Origin: Palaemon carinicauda
Lineage: Eukaryota > Arthropoda > Malacostraca > Decapoda > Palaemonidae
Direction: 5' to 3'
DNA length: 64,000 nt
Assembly (NCBI RefSeq): GCF_036898095.1
Contig: NC_090768.1
Coordinates: forward strand, 47,575,687-47,639,686
Made by a program: the position numbers and the translations under genes. Numbering within the stretch: the first letter of the stretch is position 1; the number at the start of each line of letters is the position of its first letter. The notes below the pieces were generated by a model, which did no database searches, had not been told where the DNA came from, and was given only the letters and a program-made list of their open reading frames with translations. Positions 10,331-20,502 of this stretch are shown piece by piece.

Positions 10331-10569
10331 GCAGTCAAAGCGAGGGAGAGAGCAAACAGGTCTGTTCTCTGCCCGAGCCAAAAGTAAAGTGAAGCATTCA
10401 CCGGTGTGTGTGATGGGGGGGGGGGTAGCTAGCTACCTCTCCCTACCCCCTTGCTAACTCGCGGCAAGGTAGTAAACCCTCTGTAAAATTCTTATGGCTC
10501 GTCATTCAGCTACACCGAAGTAATTACCCCATGTAAATAGCGTGGTTTGTATTTCAGTTACAGAACAAA
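10331..10569 (-). promoter_or_regulatory. 5' leader and right terminal repeats of DIRS B
   Basis: It contains a poly-G stretch near 10415-10427, the right 57-nt direct repeat (10485-10541) and the right arm of the 43-nt inverted repeat (10527-10569). The same order (GGGGTAGC blocks, then ATGGCTCGTC, then a CCGAAGTA-like block) recurs at 53990-54156 at the 5' end of remnant F. This supports its being the family's 5' end. Confidence 0.65.
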
Positions 10570-10944
10570 GGAATTTTCTTTACATATTCTGACTATTTTT
10601 TCCCCAGTTGGCATAAATAGCCTAGCTGGCTTATCATATATTTTTTCTTTACATTATTTACTTAAATGGCCATAAATTTGGCACTGATAACCTTGAAAAA
10701 GTGAAGGGATGGGGAGTAAGTTATCACATTGGAAGACTTCATATTTATAACTGGTGGGGCTGCAGGAATAGAGTTCTAAGGACGGTTATATTTTTAAAAA
10801 CTTAAGGATGGAGATGAGAAGTTTTCAGGATTCTGAAACTATGCAGGCAGTAATAATGAATGCAGAAATATCTTTGCCATTTGAGATACAAAATAAAATG
10901 ATAAGAAAATGTAGAAATAATAACATAGATAAATATATAAACAA

Positions 10945-11042
<98 letters not shown>

Positions 11043-11418
11043 TTATAGAGAAAGAGAAAACCTAAATAAGAAAGCTTATGGGGATCCAGTCTTGGTCTGG
11101 TTGCTCAAATTTGGCCTTAGCGGTATGGTTGAATCTGCTAGGGTGGATAAATTACCCCTTCCTCAGCCCAGCCCATCATTAAAAGTCTCCAGCCATTCTA
11201 TTGCATCAAAAGGGTGGACCATCAGATGGGAGTTTATTGAAGAGATGATCTCTATCAATATGGGAATATTGATATTTCTATGGTAGTTGGCAAAGCCACT
11301 ACAGCCCCTACAATTAGTTTTGAATATAACTCCAATCCTAGCTATGGCATCTTTTCCCAATTACCTAGACAATGAAAAAGGGAAGAAAGGCTGGACAATA
11401 AGGTGGAAGACAATTGAT
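10570..11418. other. unassigned sequence with (AT)n
   Basis: No gene is supported. The only clear structure is the (AT)n array at about 10953-11041. Short open frames over the array are artefacts of the repeat. Confidence 0.6.
10953..11041. repeat. (AT)n microsatellite
   Basis: About 90 bp of nearly pure AT dinucleotide repeat. Similar arrays occur at 40561-40611 and 45152-45255. Confidence 0.95.
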
Positions 11419-11422
11419 AAAA

Positions 11423-11817
11423 GGGATTTTGACGAAGGAAAAATCTATTTCTGGGGAGAGACCTGTGTCGCCCGGTGAAAAGGTCCTTCTTGTCACTTTT
11501 CTGATATAAATATATTCCAAATATACCAGAGAAAGTTAAAGCATTGGTATGCAGATGTTACTACCCTCGCGCGAGCACCCTTAAGGGCGTCATGTATAAA
11601 GAAAGGGCGTGTGAAAGCCACTATTGACAGGTCGTCTTCCATTTAGAATATTCTTTCGTCAATATACACAAGAGGGGTGTGCCGTAATAGCGGTCTCCAC
11701 CGCAACAACCTGGACCACCCCACCAATGCCCGACACCAGCGCCATCTGACATCCTTCTCGTATTTGGATTCCAATATTGGCTTGGAAAGGAACGGGATGG
11801 GAATAAACAGGGAAGGG
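11423..11817 (-). repeat. 3' inverted terminal repeat of DIRS C
   Basis: This is an inverted copy of the C leader (30225-30526) and carries the same blocks in opposite orientation: GGTCCTTCTTGTCA, TATACCAGAGAAAGTTAAAG, GCGCGAGCACCC and CTGACATCCTTCT. The outer end GGGATTTTGACGAAGG follows AAAA at 11419-11422. About 60 bp without leader similarity (11755-11817) separate it from the internal complementary region. Confidence 0.8.
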
Positions 11818-11908
11818 TTTCACCGGGCGACACAGGTCTCTCCCCAGAAATAGATTTTTCCTTCGTCAAAATCCCTTTTCTGGGTCGACCTGTGTTTGCC
11901 GGTGAAAA
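11818..11908 (-). repeat. internal complementary region of DIRS C
   Basis: Two parts meet at TTTT (11876-11879). The part at 11818-11875 is the inverse of the 3' outer end at 11423-11480. The part at 11880-11908 is the inverse of the 5' outer end at about 30500-30526, including the diagnostic GTCGACC. Together they equal the circle junction of the element. In DIRS-1 such a region is thought to template completion of the ends. Confidence 0.8.
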
Positions 11909-12433
11909 AATACAAGAGAATGCCTTCCAAGCCCATGCAAAACAATTTTAATACAAGGTAAAAAGAGAAACATCTTAAATACGTGTATAAGGGTTTACTA
12001 AATCAATATTGGAACAAGTTACAGCACATCTTAACACTAGGAAAACTAATATATTAAATGTAAATACAGTATGCGCAAGTATGCTAGAAGTAAGATTATA
12101 TACACTTCATAAAAAATAAAAGTTTAACATAAGAATGAACACAATCCATGATCGACATTCTGAAGAAGAGCATGATACAGGGTAGCTGTATCCGTTCCAC
12201 CAAGGTGAGAGGCATCGTGGTGAGAGTGGCAAGTAGAAGGGAGAAAGAATTAGAATGGGACGAAAAAGGGATTTTGACGTAGGAAAAATCTATTTCTGGG
12301 CGAGAGACCTCTGCCGCCCAGTGAAATGCTCCTTTTACATCATTTCTAAGGTAATAACTGCTATGAATTTACCAGAGAAAAAATTGTATAGGAATGCTAG
12401 GTGAACTCAGCTTGCTCACCTAATAAGGTGTCG

Positions 12434-12437
12434 GTAT
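12434..12437. other. 4-bp target site duplication of Gypsy (left)
   Basis: GTAT directly before the 5' LTR is repeated at 18100-18103 directly after the 3' LTR. A 4-bp duplication is common for Ty3/Gypsy integrases. In the undisturbed D 5' repeat the same GTAT begins GTATAAATAAC. Confidence 0.85.
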
Positions 12438-12690
12438 TGTACCAACCGTGTGTCACACAATTGTACATAATTCCTTTTGCATATATTATGCTTGTATCTT
12501 CGCTCTTCCCTCGCACTAAACGAACATGAAAATTCATGTCTGCTGTTTCCTCTGTAACATTGTCTGTCTTGTTAACTTGTTATGTCCTGTTGCCTTGAGG
12601 TTTTGTATATAAAGGAGTGTTCTATAACAATATAACTAAGTTGATTGCATCCTGCCTTTGAGTTCACAACCCTGACTCGGCACCGTCACA
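12438..12690 (+). repeat. 5' LTR of Gypsy
   Basis: A 253-bp LTR with TG at the start and CA at the end. A TATATAAA box lies at 12606-12613 and would drive transcription. It is nearly identical to 17845-18099. Confidence 0.92.
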
Positions 12691-12691
12691 T

Positions 12692-12709
12692 TGGTGACCC
12701 CGGAGTGAC
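12692..12709 (+). promoter_or_regulatory. primer-binding site of Gypsy
   Basis: TGGTGACCCCGGAGTGAC follows the 5' LTR by one base, the usual place for tRNA priming of minus-strand DNA. I did not assign the tRNA. Confidence 0.7.
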
Positions 12710-12762
12710 TCGCTCCCACTGCCTTCCACCCCCACCTCCCTCGCCCCTCCATCGTTGGTACT

Positions 12763-13578
12763 ATGACGGAGACGGACTCTACTACAGCAGTTGGCGCTGC
12801 GGCCGCCCCATTGAAACTTTCACCGTTCGCCAGCGGAGAGGCGTTTGCTTGGTTTCAGCGCGCAGAAGTCCACTTTCGTATCAGGGGCGTGACTCGCTCA
12901 ACCACCAAAGCAGATTATGTTCTCGCGGCGATACCCGAGGACACCTTCCCAGAAATATCCGACTGGCTTTGTGAACAAGGAGACACCCCAATAGCGTATG
13001 ACGCCCTCAAAACATACCTTCTGCAGCAGTACTCGCTGTCACCAGCCGCCCGTATAGCAAAGCTTTTTCAGCTCTTGCAACAACCGTTGGGGGACCAAAG
13101 GGCTTCGCTTGCCCTCAGGGAAATGACCAGTATCGCTCGCTTTCAACCTGCCGCAGATGGCTCTCCTCGTGAGGTGAACCTACTTCGTGCCCTTTGGATA
13201 CGCCGTTTACCCGAACCTGTACGCGCTGCCATACCCGATGTCGATAGTTTACCCATAAAGGACTTGATGACCAAAGCCGACGCCCTTATGGACAGCCACT
13301 TCAAGACCTCCGTCAACGCCTCCACCCCTGACGACGAGGATGCCTATTCAACGTCAACCGAAGCTGACATGAATGCCATAGGACATACACGCCTACCCCG
13401 TGACGTGCCGAAGCGGCGACAAAGCCGCCCACCACCCACCAATCGCTCGCGCCCCAACGAACGACTTCTACAGCCACTTACTACCTCCCATCCGCCGCAG
13501 TTTTGCTACTACCACTTTAGATTCGGGGCAACCGCAAAGAAATGTGCCAAGGATTGTCAGTGGCCAAAAATCGTATAA
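12763..13578 (+). CDS. gag: Gypsy gag (271 codons, open)
   Basis: Structural Gag protein that forms the particle around the element's RNA. The frame is open from an ATG 72 bases after the LTR. The N-terminal half has the alpha-helical pattern of retrotransposon capsid (LKLSPFASGEAFAWFQRAEVH, then IRRLPEPVRAAI). The C-terminus carries a shortened zinc-knuckle-like motif, CYYHFRFGATAKKCAKDC, in place of the classic CCHC. Pol is open in the -1 frame from 13521, so the frames overlap by about 58 nt, compatible with -1 frameshifting. No textbook slippery heptamer was identified. Downstream pol is broken. Confidence 0.8.
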   Translation: MTETDSTTAVGAAAAPLKLSPFASGEAFAWFQRAEVHFRIRGVTRSTTKADYVLAAIPEDTFPEISDWLCEQGDTPIAYDALKTYLLQQYSLSPAARIAKLFQLLQQPLGDQRASLALREMTSIARFQPAADGSPREVNLLRALWIRRLPEPVRAAIPDVDSLPIKDLMTKADALMDSHFKTSVNASTPDDEDAYSTSTEADMNAIGHTRLPRDVPKRRQSRPPPTNRSRPNERLLQPLTTSHPPQFCYYHFRFGATAKKCAKDCQWPKIV

Positions 13579-13919
13579 GTAAGCCATCGCTTGTGGCGGT
13601 GGCCTCCCATGTTTCTAATCTTTTCTTTTTACAGGATGCAGGAACGGGCGTGCGATTTTTGGTAGACACGGGTGCTTGTCATTCTCTTTTGCCAAGGAAA
13701 CTCTTCAAGGCACGACGTAGTCTGTCTACATCTGCCGACGTCCGCTTGGTAGCTGCCAACGGATCTACGATACCCACCTACGGTTACGAGAACCTCACAT
13801 TATCGTTCGGAAACGGTAAATTCAATTGGAAGTTTCTCGTTGCTGACGTCACAATGCCAATCCTGGGTGCGGATTTCCTCTCTCATTTCCACCTTCTGGT
13901 CGATGTCGCCGACCCATGA
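13521..13919 (+). pseudogene. Gypsy protease (pol start), ends in a stop
   Basis: Retropepsin-like aspartic protease at the head of pol. The active-site motif VDTGACHSLLP has its DTG at 13665-13673, and the flap/C-terminal motif ILGADFL follows near 13860. The frame overlaps the end of gag in -1 phase. A TGA at 13917-13919 cuts it off from RT, which continues in the same frame at once, so this is a nonsense mutation in one former polyprotein. Confidence 0.8.
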
Positions 13920-15966
13920 TTGGTCAACGCAGACTCGTACTTGTCGACACCTCTTCAACCCGCCCCCTCTAACCTCGCTCTCCACATCAGCGCACCCACG
14001 GATGCCTACGCCCACCTCCTCACGTCGTACCCAGAAGTTTTCCGTCCAGAACTTCGCCAAACGCCCACGGTTCCTGCCAAGCACAGTATTTATCACCATA
14101 TCAAGACGACGGGACCCCCAGTCTTCGCAAAATTCAGACGTCTGGCAGCCGCCAAACAGACGTTCGCCGAAATGGGCCTTTGCCAAAAGGCCTCCAGCCC
14201 ATGGTCGTCACCCTTACACATCGTTCTGAAGAAAGACGGCTCCCTCCGTCCGTGCGGGGATTACAGGCGCCTGAACATGCAAACAGAACCGGATCACTAC
14301 CCCCCTCCCAAACATTGCCGATGTGACCTCCTACCTGCACAAAGCGAAGGTTTTCTCTACGCTCGACCTCCTGAAGGGGTATTATCAGGTGCCTATGAAC
14401 CCAGAAGACATCCCCTAGACTGCCATCACCACTCCGTTTGGTACATACACCTTCAATTACTCCTGTTTTGGCCTTCGTAATGCTGGGGCAACGTTTCAAC
14501 GTCTCATGGATGGCATCTTAGGGGACCTCCCTTTCTGTGTATGTTATGTGGACGACATACTTATGTTCTCCTCCTCAAAAGAGGAACACCTCCGTCATCT
14601 GCGCATCGTGCTTGACCGCCTGCAACAAAACGGCCTTGTAGTCCGGTACGACAAGTGTACCTTTGACGCCAACGAAGTGTCGTTCTTAGGGCACCGTATC
14701 ACTCCTGGAGTCCATCCCCTCCCTGAGAAGGTAGCAGCCGTTCAGAATTTCCCCGCACCCTCGACCGTCAAAGCTCTGCAGGAATTCTTGGGCATGATCA
14801 ACTATTATCACCGTTTTCTGCCAGCCATTGCCGCCACTCTTGCTCCCCTCTACGCCTCCCTCAAGGGCAAGCCAAAGGACCTGAAGTGGGGTCCCCTTCA
14901 AGAAGCAGCCTTCTGCAATGCAAAGAAGGCCCTATCAACTGCTGCGGCTCTCACTTTTCCTATCCCACACGCCCCTCTCCTTCTCTCCACCGATGCCAGC
15001 GACGTCGCTATTGGTGCAGTACTCGAGCAGGTGGTCAAAGGCTCTCCCCGCCCATTGGCCTTCTTCAGCAGAAAACTGTCCAAGGCAGAATCGGGTTATT
15101 CTACCTTCGATCGAGAATTGCTGGCGGTGCACTTGGCTGTCCGTCACTTTCGCCATTTCTTAGAAGGTACGCCCTTCGTCATTCGCACAGACCACATGCC
15201 TCTGGTGCACGCCTTCACTCGACAGTCTGACGCCTGGTCCGCCCGTCAACGCCGACATCTCTCCGCCGTGGCTGAATACAATTGCACCCTCCAATACGTC
15301 CCTGGGAAAATGAATCCCGTTGCCGATGCCCTGTCAAGAAACACGTTGGCTGCCGTTCAACTGGGATTGGATTACAACGCCCTGGCTGAAGCCCAACGAC
15401 AGGATCCAGAGTATCAAGCTTGTAGGACATCCTGCACGTCCCTCCGTTGGGAAGATTTTCCCCTCGAAGACTCCAACACCACCCTCCTCTGCGACGTCAG
15501 TACTGGTAGACCGCAACCTTGGATTCCTGCTCCCATGCGCCAACAGGTGTTTGATTTCATTCACGGCCTTTCACATCCCTCGTGCCGTTCTACTGCACAG
15601 CTGCTGAAGGCAAAGTTCATTTGGCACGGCATTTCTAAGGATGCTAAGGATTGGGTCCGCGCCTGTACTTCTTGCCAAACTTCCAAAGTACATCGACACA
15701 CGGATTCAGGAGTGGGCACCTTTCCTCAACCTCAGCGTCGTTTCGCACACATTCACGTCGACGTTGTAGGCCCCCTACCCACATCACAAGGACATCGTTA
15801 CCTGTTTACCGTCATCGACCGCTCCACTCATTGGCCTGAAGCCATTCCCATGGAAACTGCAACGTCCGCCTCATGTACATCTGCCTTACTCTCTGGATGG
15901 ATTTCAAGATTCGGTATCCCTGAGCATATTACTTCTGACAGGGGAACCACTTTCACCTCTCAATTG
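13920..15966 (+). pseudogene. Gypsy RT, RNase H and integrase N-half, broken
   Basis: RT begins in the protease frame (SSPLHIVLKKDGSLRPCGDY). It shifts frame near 14300, meets TAG at 14416-14418 and then runs open in frame from 14506. The catalytic YVDD is intact at 14545-14556. RNase H follows with LLSTDASDVAIGAVLEQ near 14980. The integrase zinc finger (HPSC...CTSC, about 15570-15685) and the first two acidic residues of the catalytic triad (DVVGPLPTSQGH and ITSDRGTTF) come next. The reading frame then runs straight into LINE sequence at 15967. Confidence 0.85.
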
Positions 15967-17216
15967 GGAGTGGGTGGGTCGTTTCTTAGCATTATTATTG
16001 ATTTTTTAAGTAGTAGATCTCAAAGAGTTGTTGTTGATGGGCACCATAGTGAGTATAGGAATGTGATATCCGGTGTTCCACAGGGTAGTGTTCTTGGCCC
16101 ATTACTTTTCATACTATATACACATGACATGTGGTTTGGCCTAGAAAATAAGCTTGTTGCATATGCAGATGATGCTACTCTCTTTGCATCAATTCCATCC
16201 CCTGAATGTAGATCTGGGGTTGGTGAATCCCTTAATAGAGATTTAGCTAAAATTAGTGCATGGTGCAAATTATGGGGTATGAAGTTGAATCCTAACAAAA
16301 CTCAAAGTATGATTGTAAGTAGGTCAAGGACGGTGGCTCCTCAACATCCGGATCTCAGTATTGATAATGTTTCTTTAAATTTGTATGACTCTTTCAAAAT
16401 TTTAGGCGTGATTCTTGACAGCAAATTTACTTTTGAGAAACATATAAGGTCTGTGTCTTCTTCAATTGCACAAAGAATTGGCTTATTGAGAAAGTCTTTT
16501 AAGATATTCGGTGATCAATCTATTCTGAAGAAGTGTTTTAATTCTTTTATTCTACCTTGTTTTGAGTATTGTTCTCCTGTCTGGTCTTCAGCTACTGATT
16601 CTCATCTTAATTTGTTGGACAGAAACTTACGGTCTATTAAATTTCTTATTCCTGATCTAGATATTAATCTCTGGCACCGTCGATCAATTAGTTCATTATG
16701 CATGTTGCATAAGATTTTTCATAACTCTGACCATCCTTTACATTCTGATCTCCCTGGACAATTCTATCCTGTTCGTAATACTAGGCAGGCAGTTAATTCT
16801 AATAGCCAGGCCATCTCCATCATAAGACTCAATACTACGCAGTACTCTAGAAGTTTTATTCCAGCTGTTACCAAGTTGTGGAATGATCTTCCTAATCGGG
16901 TTGTTGAATCAGTAGAACTTCAAAAGTTCAAAGTTGGAGCAAATGCTTTTTTGTTGACCAGACGGACATGAGTCTTTTTATAGTTTATATATGACATTTT
17001 TGTTGTTGACATTGTTAATAGTTTATATATGATATATCTCTTTTGACATTACTTTTTTTAGAATGATTTATTGTTAATTTGTTTTCTTCAGTTATTTATT
17101 TCCTTATTTCCTTTCCTCACTGGGCTATTTTTCCCTATTGGAGCCCCTGGGCTTATAGCATCTTGCTTTTCCAATTAGGGTTGTAGCTTGGATAGTAATA
17201 ATAATAATAATAATAA
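15967..17216 (+). mobile_element. 5'-truncated LINE in Gypsy integrase
   Basis: A non-LTR retrotransposon 3' fragment lying in the same direction as the Gypsy. It encodes the second half of RT, with GVPQGSVLGPLLFILY and AYADDATLFA, a thumb region, and a stop at 16969-16971. The 3' UTR ends in GTTGTAGCTTGGATAG and (AAT)n at 17195-17216, an ending I associate with decapod LINEs. AATTG at 15962-15966 and 17215-17219 may be a short target duplication, but it overlaps the tail and is ambiguous. The clade is Jockey/CR1-like. Confidence 0.85.
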
Positions 17217-17810
17217 TTGTGGACGTCATTAGCGAATCTCCTGGGCATCACCCTACATCAGACAACGGCCTACAACCCCGCTGCCAATGGAATAATTGAA
17301 CGTTTTCATCGCACCCTCAAAGCAGCTTTGATGTCCCGCTGCAAGGATTGCAACTGGTTTACTCAGCTTCCCTGGGTCCTCCTGGGACTAAGGACCACTC
17401 CTAAAGATGCCCTCGACGTCTCGGCAGCTGAAATGGTGTATGGCGACCCGTTGGTCGTCCCTGCCGAATTTTTTCCTTCTACAACCTCCTCCGACGATCT
17501 CCAGCGCATACGTCACGTCGTGGGAAAATTTACTCCGTGCCGCCAGACTTACAAGCCCCCAGCGAAGCATCACATACCAACGGACTTGCACTCTGCAACG
17601 CACGTCTTCCTGCGCAACGACACTAGCAAGCCACCACTAACGCCCCCTTACACGGGCCCTTTCCTTGTGATCCGACGCAGTCCGAAAGCATTCCTACTAA
17701 ACATTCGGGGCAAAGAAGACTGGGTCTCCATTGATCGTCTAAAACCTGCTTATCTTCTGCCAGATGACCCGCCTACAGTTCGCCTCTCCAGATCAGGGCG
17801 CCCTATTTAA
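17217..17810 (+). pseudogene. Gypsy integrase C-terminal half
   Basis: Integrase resumes immediately after the LINE tail with WTSLANLLGITLHQTT, then the third catalytic residue in NGIIERFHRTLKAAL, then a C-terminal DNA-binding region ending near the stop at 17808-17810. Separation from the first two acidic residues by 1.25 kb of LINE destroys the enzyme. Confidence 0.85.
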
Positions 17811-17831
17811 CATGTACAGTATGTCATTTTT

Positions 17832-17844
17832 AGGGGGGGAGCCA
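17832..17844 (+). promoter_or_regulatory. polypurine tract of Gypsy
   Basis: AGGGGGGGAGCCA directly before the 3' LTR is the expected plus-strand primer site. Confidence 0.8.
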
Positions 17845-18099
17845 TGTACCAACCGTGTGTCACACAATTGTACATAATTCCTTTTGCATATATTATGCTT
17901 GTATCTTCGCTCTTCCCTCGCACTAAACGAACATGAAAATTCATGTCTGCTTTTTCCTCTGTAACATTGCCTGTCTTGTTAACTTGGTATGTCCTGTTGC
18001 CATGAGGTTTTGTATATAAAGGAGAGTGTTCTATAACAATATAACTCAGTTGATTGCATCCTGCCTTTGAGTTCACAACCCTCACTCGGCACCGTCACA
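17845..18099 (+). repeat. 3' LTR of Gypsy
   Basis: A 255-bp LTR with a TG start and CA end, followed by the GTAT target duplication at 18100-18103. It has TATATAAA at 18013-18020. It matches the 5' LTR except for about six substitutions and one 2-bp insertion. Confidence 0.92.
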
Positions 18100-18294
18100 G
18101 TATAAATAACTGGGGCGTGATAAATCACAACCAAAGGTCTCGCACCATTTAGATAACTCCTGTCAACATCCCTGAACAGCGAGAAGCCGTTCAACATCCT
18201 AACTCCAATCGCTACTACGAACGAGCCCACCCACGCTAGTGACGTCACTCCTATAGCACCCGAGACTGGGGCCCGGAAGGGAAGGACGGGTGGG

Positions 18295-18385
18295 TTCACT
18301 GGGCGGTACAGGTCTCTCGCCCAGAAATAAATTTTTCCTACGTCAAAATCCCTTTTCTGGGCTCTGACCTGTGCCGCCCAGTGAA
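18295..18385 (-). repeat. internal complementary region of DIRS D
   Basis: The part at 18295-18352 is the inverse of the D 3' outer end (12268-12325). The part at 18357-18385 is the inverse of the 5' outer end (about 25950-25979), including the diagnostic GCTCTGACC. They meet at TTTT, 18353-18356. This is the D circle junction in inverse form. Confidence 0.8.
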
Positions 18386-18859
18386 ATACTACCAGAGAAT
18401 AGGGACCCAATATGGCTAACTACCTGGGGAGAAAATAACACAAAAATAGAAATACATGGTGGAATTTAATAACAAACAGGAGGGATAGGAATCCCATAGG
18501 CAAGTGATCAAAATGGTTATGAGTGGAGAATATCCACTGAAAACAATAACAAAGTAACCCGAAGGTAAGCAATCCACAAGATAAAATTATTAATCAATAC
18601 ATGGTAAACAATCCCATAAAGGGATGGTAATAGAACAAGCAGAACTGTGAATATAGCAAAATACATAATATCAAAATTAAAATTAAAATAAAATCAACTC
18701 GAGGATTAAGCATAGATGAAACCAAAACAATTGGTAGGACATATCAATGAATAATAAAATAAATACACCATAGGGGTGTATGGCAAAGGATAATCAAACC
18801 AAGTAGGGACAATAAGAAAGCCAGGCAGGAGGGAAAGAGGACAGAGCAAGACGTTGTGA
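18386..18859 (-). other. 3' UTR of DIRS D
   Basis: Sequence between the recombinase end and the internal complementary region, AT-rich in its left part and purine-rich near 18820. No separate gene is seen. The purine-rich GGCAGGAGGGAAAGAGG-like stretch parallels the 3' UTRs of A and C. Confidence 0.6.
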
Positions 18860-20502
18860 TTAGGACTCAGAGCCTTCAGGAGGAACTATACTCCCAGCTG
18901 CTACTGTTGCAAATTTAAGAGCTTCTAAAGGTTTTAGGTAGTGGCGTTTAAAAACTTTAGGGGACTTCCAACCAGTATATTTTGTGAGCTCATCAAATTT
19001 CATATGATGAAAAAAGTTAATTGAAGTAGCAACAGCTCGAATATCATGAACGTGTGGGAATGACCCGGGATTAGCTTGTTTAATAAAATAAAGAATTTGT
19101 TGTCTAATTCCTTTAAGGGTAGTAGTTCCTCCATTCTCTCTAATAAACAAGGGCCCTGTGGAAGTAGTGGAAGTTCTACTCAAGTAGGATTTCAGGGTGG
19201 TAACTGGACACAGGGATGGATCCCGAGGAAGTGGAACAATCTTTCAGGGAGACCACCTGTTCTGGGGATCTTCATTTTTAGCCAGGAATACTTTGTCAGG
19301 GGAGAGAAGGACCTCACCCGAAGGGAGGAACTCGATATGACCTGGGTCTCTAGATAGGGCCGACAATTCTGAGATTCTAGAGCCAGAGGCGAGGCTCAAA
19401 AGAAAAAGTGTCTTCCTTAACAATGCCATATACTTACACGACTCATTCAAAGTGTCAGAGGCTAGCTTTAAGACATCGTTCAAGAACCAAGAAACTGCGC
19501 TAGGGCGAGTCGATGGTTTCAGTCTGGCACAAGCTCTTGGGATGGAAGAGAAGTATGAATCCGTCAAGTCAATGTCAAAACCGACATGATCTTTTTCAAG
19601 GCTGATTTGATCGTGGTAATCGTGTTGGCTGCTAGGCCCGATTCAAAGAGAGTTCTAAAGAATGTCACAGTCAGGTTCATCGTCATTTTCTCAACTTGTG
19701 AGTCTTTCAAAACCTTTGCCAGTTTTTTGACGGCTGAGTCATACTGACGAAGAGTGGATTCTCTCTTGTCTGATTCCAGGAATAGTGTATTCAGATGGTC
19801 GATGTTTGCACCCTTTTGAGCTGCGAACTTCATGAAGTCCATAAAGTTAGGGCATTCAGAATCCTTGAGGAAGCGAACACATTGCGCGTTTGTACTACCT
19901 GTGTTAGAACAGAATTGGGTATCCCCGGGGGGCGGAGACCTAGCTCTAGTAATAAGGGGAACCAGTTGCTTTTGGGCCAGTTGGGAGCTATCAGAGCCAC
20001 TCGGCCCTTGAAAGATCTGAGCTTGTGCAGTACTTTCAGCAGGAGATTTATTGGAGGAAACAGATAAATCGTCTTCCAAGTGTTCCAGTCTATTGACATA
20101 GCGTCCATGGCATAAGCCTGAGGGTCCAGGTTGGGGGCTACATAACATTTTAGTTTGCGATTGGATTCCATCGCAAACAGATCCACCTGGAGACCCGGGA
20201 CCTGAGATGAGATCCATTGGAAGGATCGATTGTCCAGTGACCATCGTCCGGGAAAGTGCGTCCGCCACTACATTCCGTACCCCCGCCAGGTGGACTGCTG
20301 ACAGATGCCACTTGTATGATGTTGCCATGGAGAAAATCGCCAACATGACGTGATTTATATGGGCTGACCTGGAGCCTCCTCTGTTGATGCAGTGAACTAT
20401 GACTGCGCTGTCGAGGACCTGTCTGATATGGAGATTCCTGGCTGGGCTGAGACGTTTTAGGGTAAGTAAGACTGCCATGGCATCTAGGACATTTATGTGC
20501 AT
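18860..20502 (-). pseudogene. RNase H end and tyrosine recombinase of DIRS D, frameshifted
   Basis: 20502-19564 reads RNase H motifs (HINVLDAMAVLLTLKRLSP, HLAGVRNVVADALSR). Its later part is the recombinase N-terminal domain (STLRQYDSAVKKLAK, TITTIKSALKK). 19567-19244 has the box I arginine (ASGSRISELSAL). 19183-18860 has the HxxR motif in HVHDIRAVATS and the tyrosine in FKRHYLKP. The catalytic residues survive, but the three segments lie in different frames, so the protein is broken at about 19565 and 19240. Confidence 0.8.

Larger units (their letters stand above)
7436..10569 (-). mobile_element. DIRS-like retrotransposon B, second family, internally deleted
   Basis: About 3.1 kb bounded by paired repeats. 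A 57-nt direct repeat lies at 7436-7492 and 10485-10541 (one mismatch). A 43-nt inverted repeat lies at 7541-7583 and 10527-10569 (one mismatch). Inside are RNase H and a tyrosine recombinase in overlapping frames. The reverse transcriptase and most of gag are absent, because the leader is joined almost directly to RNase H. It differs from A/C/D/G in both protein and termini and is related to remnants E and F further right. The intact recombinase suggests a younger or constrained copy. Confidence 0.8.
12438..18099 (+). mobile_element. Ty3/Gypsy LTR retrotransposon
   Basis: A complete but defective element of about 5.66 kb. It has paired LTRs, a GTAT target duplication, a primer-binding site at 12692, gag at 12763-13578, protease-RT-RNase H-integrase downstream and a purine tract at 17832-17844. 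The order PR-RT-RH-IN assigns it to Ty3/Gypsy. No envelope-like gene is present. Pol is broken by a stop at 13917-13919, a frameshift near 14300, a stop at 14416-14418 and a 1.25-kb LINE fragment at 15967-17216. The LTRs differ by about six substitutions and one 2-bp indel over 253 bp (counted by eye), so the insertion is fairly recent. Confidence 0.92.
12268..18294 (-). repeat. 3' inverted terminal repeat of DIRS D, split by Gypsy
   Basis: The two halves (12268-12437 and 18104-18294) together form an inverted copy of the D 5' repeat at 25691-25979. Shared blocks include CATCATTTCTAAGGTAATAA, GGTGTCGGTATAAATAAC and AGTGACGTCACT. The Gypsy lies between GGTGTCG-GTAT and AAATAAC. The left outer end is GGGATTTTGACGTAGG. 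Confidence 0.8.

Noticed and set aside
10078..10457. Plus-strand frames rich in Arg and Gly opposite DIRS B
   Set aside because: Composition follows the GC-rich simple sequence. No motif, and antisense to the element.
10808..11065. Open frame ending in Ile-Tyr repeats
   Set aside because: It is created by the (AT)n array.
11423..11880. A 460-bp MITE with about 58-bp terminal inverted repeats
   Set aside because: Between the arms lies an inverted copy of a DIRS leader, and the sequence continues into a DIRS 3' UTR. The same arrangement recurs at 12268-18385 and 31783-32308. It is better read as DIRS 3' repeat plus internal complementary region.
15962..17219. AATTG as a certain target duplication of the LINE in Gypsy
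   Set aside because: The right copy overlaps the (AAT)n tail, so the match may be chance; reported only as possible.
12763..17810. Gypsy as an infectious retrovirus with env
   Set aside because: Integrase ends at 17810 and the purine tract begins 22 bases later, so there is no room for a third ORF.
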